From: Limnomonas spitsbergensis
Taxonomy: Eukaryota; Chlorophyta; Chlorophyceae; Chlamydomonadales
Assembly: GCA_037349105.1 (NCBI GenBank)
Contig: JAYJMM010000120.1
Coordinates: 7,692,001-7,756,000, forward strand
Length of the DNA: 64,000 nucleotides
Reading direction: 5' to 3'
Shown here one piece after another: positions 57,184 through 64,000 of the stretch. How positions within the stretch are numbered: the first letter of the stretch is position 1; each line of letters starts with the position of its first letter. The notes beneath the pieces were generated by a model that ran no database searches, was not told where the DNA came from, and was given only the letters and a program-made list of their open reading frames with translations. A program made the position numbers and the translations under genes.

Positions 57184-57794
57184 TGCTTGACGCAGTTCGG
57201 GGGCGGCTGCTCCCCGCTCTGGCTCCTCTAAGGCACTGACTAGTGACTACTCCTGTGGTGACTGAAATCGGGGCACCTGACAAGATGCCCTCCTAATACG
57301 ACATCATGGGGTCTTCGCAGGGTTTATGTGAACATATGAGGATCGACAGGTTCCTCTGACATTTCCGGCTAGTGAATCAACCAAATTACCGATGCCCATT
57401 ACCAGTTTCCAGGAACGACCTACCTGCTGAGGCCCCTCCACGCACCCACGGGACCCACCTTCGTACGTGGCACCTGGAATGCCACATATCCGCCGCACCA
57501 TCCCGCATAGGCTTGACACGTGGCAGTAATGGTGAGCCGAGAATATTAGTGGGAGGTTCCCGGGTGAGAGGTTCTTGTACCGCTCTTTAAAAATCCCCAT
57601 CGTAGGTTTGGGGCTAAAGCTACCAGACATAGTAGAATATGAACACTTATAACGATTACTGTCTATCCTCGCATCCAAAAAATATTTCCAGGCTACAACG
57701 TTTATCATACTCGTTTTGAGGTCGTCATCTGGAACTGTGAATACCGGTAGATAAAACGGTAGACCCCCTGCAGTTCATTGACCCCATCAGTCCA
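57184..57794 (+). other. Upstream region of the membrane-anchored gene
   Basis: No supported coding frame. This stretch holds the presumed promoter and 5' UTR of the plus-strand gene that follows. The phrase GGTAGACCCCCTG is shared with 54140-54160. Confidence 0.35.
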
Positions 57795-60700
57795 ATGCTC
57801 CATCGAGCACGATCGGCCCTTCGCAGCGGCACCGGACGCCTCGGATCCGCTACTCGATGCCCTCGTACCAATCCAGCTATTTGGGAGAAAACATTGCTAC
57901 GGAGACAAAATTCAAGTGTCGTGAAGGTTGGGGAGGAGTTCGCGGGGCTGACTGGGATGACGTACCTTATGAGGCCCGAGGTCGCCACCTTGTTTTCAGC
58001 CGTGATCGCAGTTTCCAGCGTCGGCCTCAACCTGTACGGCTCGCTCCTGACCGAAAAGCGGAAGTCAGAGATTCAGAGGGAGGTGGGTTCCATGCTTGCT
58101 GCTCGCAGTGCTTTTTGCAGGCGAATGGTAGCATGATGCCATGACAGCAGGCGGTGACGGATTATTCGCCAGCCAGCAGATCCGGCACCGTCGCTGAAAT
58201 TGATGAAATCGCTGAAATCGACGAAGAAAGCTCGAAATTGCCGAAATTTAACTACCAGCATCTGTGAGGGACAACTGGAGGACTTTGGCTCACACCCTTT
58301 GCTAAACATATAAGTTGAAATGTTCAGCAACTATGAACTAAGGGGAAAGCTATGCACATTATATCACGACTTCATGCACTAGGTATCACACCTTAATTTG
58401 CTGCTGCTTGCTTGCCTGCTGTCATGTCATGTCATGTCATGCGTCATGTCATCAACTTGGTGCTTCATTGCCTATGCCTCAGACCGAGCGAGAGAAACTA
58501 ATCATACAGCAGAGGCAAGAGCTGCGGAGCGTCCTGGCCAGATATCGCGGTCCTCTCCTGGAGGCCACCTTTGATTTCGAACAGCGGGTGTACCACCTGC
58601 TAGTCCAATCTGAGGGGCTGTGGACATCCGAGTGTGCTGGGCCAGGCTGCAATGAAGGAATCAATGACGAAGAGGTCATTTACAGCTTGTTCACATTGGC
58701 CCAGGTAACACCAGTGATCTGTACAGCCTGTTCAAATTAGCCCAGGTAACACCAGTGATCTGTACAGCCTGTTCACACTGGCCCAGGTAACAGGCACCAG
58801 TGATCTGTACAGCCTGTTCTCATTAGCCCAAGGAACAGGCACCAGTGATCTGTGCAGCCTGTTCACACTGGCCCAGGTAACACCATTGATCTGCACAGCC
58901 TGTTCACACTGGCCCAGGTAACACCAGTGATCTGCACAGCCTGTTCACACTGGCCCAGGTAACACCAGTGATGTGTACAGCCTGTTCACACTGGCCCAGG
59001 TAACACCAGTGATCTGCACAGCCTGTTCACACTGGCCCAGGTAACACCAGTGATATGTACAGCCTGTTCACACTGGCTCAGGTAATACCAGTGATCTGTA
59101 CAGCCTGTTCACACTGGCCCAGGTAACACCAGTGATCTGTACAGCCTGTTCACACTGGCCCAGGCAACACCAGTGATCTGTACAGCCTGTTCACACTGGC
59201 CCAAGGAACAGGCACCAGTGATCTGTGCAGCCTGTTCACACTGGCCCAGGTAACACCAGTGATCTGTACAGCCTGAGTCTTCACGTCGTACCAAGTTGGG
59301 AAACACCGACGGTAGGCTATGATATCACTGCGTACTTATGCATGGCTATGACCGCTGGTAGAGAGCTGGACTCAAGCAGTGGATGAGCTGTCGAATTTGA
59401 CTGTACTGCCATGGCATAGGCATCATCCATCATTGCTTGGAAACAGGAAAACGCGTGCCCAGGGGGAGGCGATATTGTGTTTAGGGCGCTTTCAACTGCA
59501 GTCAACTACATCTTTGCATGGGGTTGAGATGGCCTGGTGCAGCAAGCCCTGCTGCTTAGCCCACTTGCCGCACTCAGGCCACTTAAGATTTAGTCTCCAT
59601 GCATCGGCCCAGTAGTGGCTGCCCGTCCGCATGCTAAAGGTGGTCTGGTCTGCAGTATGATAACACAGGTCAGACATGATTGTTTTAATTTAATGATTTT
59701 GCTCATGGACACGGCTTCCGGATGTGAAATTTTTCAGTCCAACTTCGCATCACATTTGATGCATGGGGCGTGTGCCGGTAAACCGGTACAGGCAATAAGG
59801 CAGATAACGTCCACCCAGCTCCATGTAATTTAACCTCTTCTTAACTGCCTCCAAAGAGCTTCACAGCTGAATGCTGTTCCCATGTCTGATGCAGTTCTTG
59901 GGCTTTGTGGAGGTCGTGCGGAGGGAGGGTCCACGAGAGCGGTCGTTTCTGCAGCACGGCAACCCGCAGGGCACTGATACCCTCGCCACCCTCGTGGAGG
60001 CCTTCCGCTTTGCCATGTGTGGCGACTCTGAACAGCTGACCAGCTGGTGAGTGGGTAGCAGGAATTAGTTATTGTACCTGCCACATCACCCATCAGTAGG
60101 ATGTCTAATGCTGCGGCCTATAGAATCCTCAGGACCTCTGCCGTGACGGCAGTGCCGTCAACGCAACCGGAAACCCGAAGCGTAGTCTTTCTGTGCCTAC
60201 CACCTCGCTGGGCTGGAGCCATCCTTCTGCAGTCACTTGGATGCATTTACTCGCTTCACATAGGAATGATTTTGCTTACTTGCGCCTCTGGAGAGTGGAG
60301 ACTAAGCATTGGAGATCTCTGCCTTGGATGCTGAACATAGTTGGGGTTCTGCAGCAAATGTATAGGATGCTGAACTTCGCTTGGGTCCTGCTGCAAATGC
60401 ATTGAATGCTGACCTCGGCTTTTGATTTCGACCATGACCGCCATACATCGGATAGGAACAACTTCAAAATGGAGGATGGGAAGAGCGAGCACCCTGGGTG
60501 CCGCTCCCGGGTGTCACGGCTGCCCTCTTTCTTAACGGGGAACCGCACATCGACATCCCACAGCAACGACAACACTAGCATTCAAGACTTCTCTATTCCA
60601 CCAGCACCAGCTTCCAAGCAGGCAGAGAGCGGTCCGCTACGGCGCGAGGACTACAGCGATGGTAACGGATCCGGCCGCACTTTAAGCCAAGTGCATGGAT

Positions 60701-62537
60701 GTCAGGCATTAGGCACTGTCGTGCCAGACCTGAGATTGTCTGCGCATGAGATCGACGGCTTCCACGTATCGCGCGGGATGCAGAGGGCCATCGGCGCACT
60801 GATGGCGATCACTCCAGTTGGTGAGTCATCCACTGCTAGTTCTAGTGTGCCACAAACCGCCTTAAACAGGTGTGTTTGGCTTAACAAGAACTCCGTTCAC
60901 AGACAGCTGGGCAGCCATCACTGGGCCCATGTGGGCTCCCATGAATAGCCAATAGCTGATGGCAACAGGAGCAGCAAGGCTTGCAGCACTCGGCCTGTTT
61001 GGCTGTAGGCTGAAGAAGGCTGTAGGGTAGACTATGATGTTGCTGAAAGGTAGCTGAGGCAGTGAGGCACCCTGAAGTACACAATGAACAGCAAACTGAT
61101 CAAGAGTAATTAATTTTGCTTCGACTTCACAAAGTGTCAGGCCTGCTGCCCAACCTGAGTATGCAAGCTGGGGAAAGAGGCTGCTCTGCGTGGCATATGT
61201 TGCTTCACGATGTCTGCTCCTGTTCTCCCCAAATTCTCTCCCCCTTCCTATCTTAGTTTCTAGCGAGCATCTGTTGCCGTGGCCTCCTACCCTTCAGCCT
61301 TTTTCCGCCTCATTCATCACGATATCAGACGCAGTCTAAAAACAGGGCTGTCAAATGTTTGTCTCGCCTGCAGGTGCCAATCGTCACTACACCATGTCGT
61401 ATGCTGATTTCTACAGCAAGTTCCAGACGGACCCTTACTTGGCTGGCTGGTTCAAACCTTTGTATGATGACATGGTCGGGTTGCAGAGGTCTGGAGAGAG
61501 GTGAGCTATGTGACCGGAGGGCTCAGTCTTCCCCAAACATGCCGTATTTCCTTCCTCTGGAATGTAAATTGGGTATTTGATTTTCAGGGCTGGAGGATCT
61601 ACCTTATAGACATCTGGGAACTTAAGAAAACCACAAAGCTGCACCCGTGCCCCATTTAAATTCACATCGTTCTGTCTGCTGCTGCCTTACTGTCACTCTA
61701 TGGTTCAGGGAGAAGGGGCTTAAGTGCCTGACACTTATGTCACTCTATAAGGCAGGCATATTCATCTTCTGCAACACTCCTCTATGACGACATTCCTTTC
61801 AAACCTGGGTTTCTTCTTTTAAAATTACGAAAGCACGATGGGCGCTTGATTGGGCCTGCCACTGCCTGAGTGCCTGTCCCCTGGCTCGTTTATACTTGAA
61901 ACCCTCCTTGTTCTGCTTTTCCTGGCTTGCATCAGGTGGCGTGGCCAGCCCCCATTTCCGTTCAACCGCTGGAGCCGCCTTCTCCTCATCCAGCAGCTGC
62001 TCATCGAGACGATGGACCTCCTGGATCCCATCTACGTCCGTGTGCCACTTTCGAGGCGGGTCAAGCTGAGCCCAGTCGACCACGCTCCCCTTCCCAACGT
62101 GAGCGCTTTGCACATTTAAAATACGCCGCATCATTAGGGGCCATGCTCTGGGTTCGGCCAGTTTGCTGGGGGAAAAAACATACTAGTCATTCATGCAAGA
62201 CACTAGGGTACGGTGTGGGTGGGGGTCACAACTGCAATATTGTAACTATGTTTAGTTATAGGATGCTTCCTTCGTGTTCTGCGTGGTTATGCATGCCAAA
62301 TCTGGTTGACTGGAAACTTGGATCTTAGCATGCCATATCCCACCCTCCATACGGCAGGTCCAAGAGTACCGCGAGCGTATTCTGCTGCTTGAGGCAGCCA
62401 CGGACTCGTTGGTCAGTTTCGATCCTGCAGCCGCCCCTGCCGTTCCTCAAACATCCATCATCGACTCATTCTGGAATTCGATGTCAGGCCTCTCATCAGT
62501 CGACGAGGCAGCTGATGCTCTTGTGAAAATGAAGTGA
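57795..62537 (+). CDS. Membrane-anchored protein of an uncharacterised conserved family
   Basis: Exons: 57795-58082, 58483-58704, 59895-60046, a fourth ending at 60820 (start unresolved, about 60540-60735), 61374-61500, 61936-62098 and 62358-62537. All checked junctions agree in phase. Exon 1 gives a basic Arg/Ser-rich leader that could target an organelle, and one hydrophobic helix (VATLFSAVIAVSSVGLNLYG). The soluble part has RYRGPLLEATFDFEQRVYHL, FLGFVEVVRREGP, GFHVSRGMQRAIGALM, MSYADFYSKF, AGWFKPLYDDM and RLLLIQQLLIETMDLLDP. From memory of similar bacterial, fungal and plant proteins (RDPLL..A..L..RL, GW.E..RRE, F...RG.QRAIGE, WF..L..D, L..LID.LDP) it belongs to a widespread family without known function. 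No symbol is assigned. Confidence 0.75.
58685..59275 (+). repeat. Minisatellite made of an exon end plus its splice donor
   Basis: About 13 units of 41 bp (some 47-48 bp, with an extra AGGCAC-type insert) copy the last bases of exon 58483-58704 and the first of its intron: TACAGCCTGTTCACACTGGC, CCAG, then GTAACACCAGTGATCTG. Each unit carries a potential GT donor. It fills the first half of intron 2. Confidence 0.95.
59536..59830 (+). repeat. Two dispersed repeats in intron 2
   Basis: 59536-59655 is a near full-length copy of the intronic element (GTGCAGCAAGCCCTGCTGCT to AAAGGTGGTCTGG). 59745-59800 is an inverted copy of the CCATGCATCAA..GTGATGC phrase found at 18210. Confidence 0.6.
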
Positions 62538-62589
62538 GGGATCTTTATGAGGGCCGTGATGGATTGGTTGCAAGCTGACGTGTTGGCGC

Positions 62590-63055
62590 GCCATGTGCTG
62601 TGGCCCGTACTGCTGGAGAGCTGGCCCATGTGCTGTGGCCCGTACAGCTGGCCCATGTGCTGTGGCATGTGCTGTGGCCCATATGCTGTGGCATGTGCTG
62701 TGGCCCATCCTGCTGGCCCATGTGCTGTGGCCCGTACTGCAGGCCCATGTGCTGTGGCATGTGCTGTGGCCCATCCTGCTGGCCCATGTGCTGTGGCCCG
62801 TACTGCAGGCCCATGTGCTGTGGCATGTGCTGTGGCCCATCCTGCTGGCCCATGTGCTGTGGCCCGTACTGCTGGCCCATGTGCTGTGGCATGTGCTGTG
62901 GCCCGTACTACTGGCCCATGTGCTGTGGCATGTGCTGTGCCCCATACTGCTGGCCCATGTGCTGTGGCCCGTACTGCTGGCCCATGTGCTGTCATGCTGT
63001 GGCATGTGCTGTGGCCCATACTGCTGGCCCATGTGCTGTGGCCCATGCTCCAGCT
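62590..63055 (+). repeat. Minisatellite with 66-bp higher-order unit
   Basis: Short CCCATGTGCTGTGGC-type subunits are arranged in 66-bp blocks (CATCCTGCT recurs at 62706, 62772 and 62838) just downstream of the stop codon at 62537. The multiple-of-three length keeps several frames open on both strands. I do not call these proteins. Confidence 0.93.
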
Positions 63056-64000
63056 TGCCAAAGAGAACAAGAGTAAATACCACTTCAGTAACTATACACG
63101 TGCTTGGCTCTTCATCAGGATTGATGCGATAGCCACTTAAGATTGTATGATTGATTTGTAGTTTTTAGGGGGAGCTCAAAACTCCTTATTTGGAACCTCT
63201 CCTCGTTTGACATAAATCATAAATAAACAGGTCACACTTTCACAACGCACAAATATACCGTTTACAAGGGCGCAGCACCAAGTCACGACAATACGCTTAT
63301 GAGCGTGGATTGAGGAAATTGATAGTTGGTACCCATTACGTAAATGTATCGTCGTTGTTGAAATCTGATGTTGAATACTTTTCTTTGCCCATGCTCATGG
63401 CTTTGTTTTTTGCAGGTATTTCACTTGCATACTCACATGCACTGATAACCATTGTTTGGTTTGCGTACGGAATGGCTCTTTGGTATAGGCATGCATCCCA
63501 TGTCATCACAATTTTCAAAAACCAGTATGGACCCCATTTTGCAGACGGATGGCAGTTCACTTTCTCGTGTGCGCAGGCCCAGTTTTTTGGCTGCGTTGTA
63601 TCCTCTGTCTTTTGGGCTTCTGTATTTTTACTGTACTTGTGCCTCCCTGCGTTCTGATAGGAAGCCTGGGGCGGCCACTGGTTTGTCTTTTTTTAAATGG
63701 TTACGGCCGGACACCTGGTTTGTGCATCAAGTGTGATGCTGCTGGATTGAAATACCGGTGATACACAGGACCCACAAATAGTTATTTTTCAGATCTTCCT
63801 GCTCTTTGAGAATCGTGTGAGGTTCTTATATTGAACCTTCTACGACACACTGCCGTTTTGTTTGTTCGTATTATATGAAGTTGCCTCCCTTCATTTCAGC
63901 ATGGCCCGGAGGTGGAACGTCATTAACATGAATGTGCCCTCGTCATAATTGCACATTCACGGTCCGGGGTGCTATCCTGAAGTTCCAGACAATACATTGG
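63056..64000 (+). other. End of window: hydrophobic frame and retroelement-like tail
   Basis: A 115-codon frame at 63310-63657 is partly hydrophobic, but no domain or partner exon is recognised. The last hundred bases contain CAGCATGGCCCGGAGGTGGA and ACGTCATTAAC, the tail motif also seen at 18545 and 4590. With GTGCATCAAGTGTGATGC at about 63724 this suggests a decayed retroelement 3' end running in plus orientation. Confidence 0.35.

Noticed and set aside
58705..59275. Regular spaced repeats that could suggest a CRISPR array
   Set aside because: Units are contiguous without variable spacers, contain an exon-donor junction and lie in a eukaryotic intron.
62447..63140. Long frames on both strands over the GTGCTGTGGCC minisatellite
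   Set aside because: Explained by the stop-free 66-bp unit. The real gene ends at 62537.
63310..63657. 115-codon hydrophobic plus frame as a membrane-protein gene
   Set aside because: No homologue recognised and no partner exon. Neighbouring bases match dispersed retroelement tails, so it is kept only as an unassigned stretch.

Overview
The window looks like nuclear DNA from a eukaryote, most likely a green alga. It has introns with GT donors and pyrimidine-rich AG acceptors, GC-rich coding exons, a MEF2/plant-type MADS box, a RING ubiquitin-ligase gene, plant-type telomere-like CCCTAAA stretches inside introns and several decayed non-LTR retrotransposons. A repeat-rich prasinophyte of the Cymbomonas/Pyramimonas kind would fit, but the sequence alone cannot prove a genus. 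I see no bacterial operons, CRISPR arrays, rRNA or tRNA genes.

Large duplications dominate the layout. A segment (copy A, 1-13204, cut off by the window edge) recurs in direct orientation as copy B (27393-44290). Part of the same material recurs inverted at 21813-23513, where it forms a 1.7-kb inverted repeat with 26660-28365 around a 3.1-kb spacer. Each A/B copy carries, in order, a 45-bp minisatellite (12 units in A, 35 in B), a small four-helix membrane-protein gene, a 5'-truncated retroelement fragment (LINE-I, plus strand), a 31-bp tandem array, a multi-domain non-LTR retrotransposon (LINE-II, minus strand), and the 3' exons of a coiled-coil RING gene.

Only copy B continues into the rest of the RING gene (minus strand, 41992 to about 55900). 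Sixteen exons join in consistent phase into a Ser/acidic, Gln-rich, Ala-rich coiled-coil protein of about 1420 residues ending in a perfect C3HC4 RING. Copy A keeps only the last exons, so it is an orphaned RING tail. Between the copies lie a MADS-box gene (minus, 15249-15976), a TIR element (16946-17823), retroelement tails and the inverted-repeat block with its spacer.

Downstream, after a third LINE-I fragment (minus, 56385-57183), a seven-exon plus-strand gene (57795-62537) encodes a membrane-anchored member of an uncharacterised conserved family. Its second intron is a minisatellite made of copies of its own exon/donor junction. A 66-bp higher-order minisatellite and retroelement-like tail sequence finish the window.

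The most noteworthy items are the LINE-II architecture (remnant AP-endonuclease, RT, an unassigned methylase-like block, RNase H, a zinc knuckle and a nuclease-like C-terminus), the inverted templated insertion that marks a 2.4-kb deletion in copy A, the donor-site minisatellite, the alternative in-frame stop exon in the RING gene, and a family of about 110-bp intronic elements.
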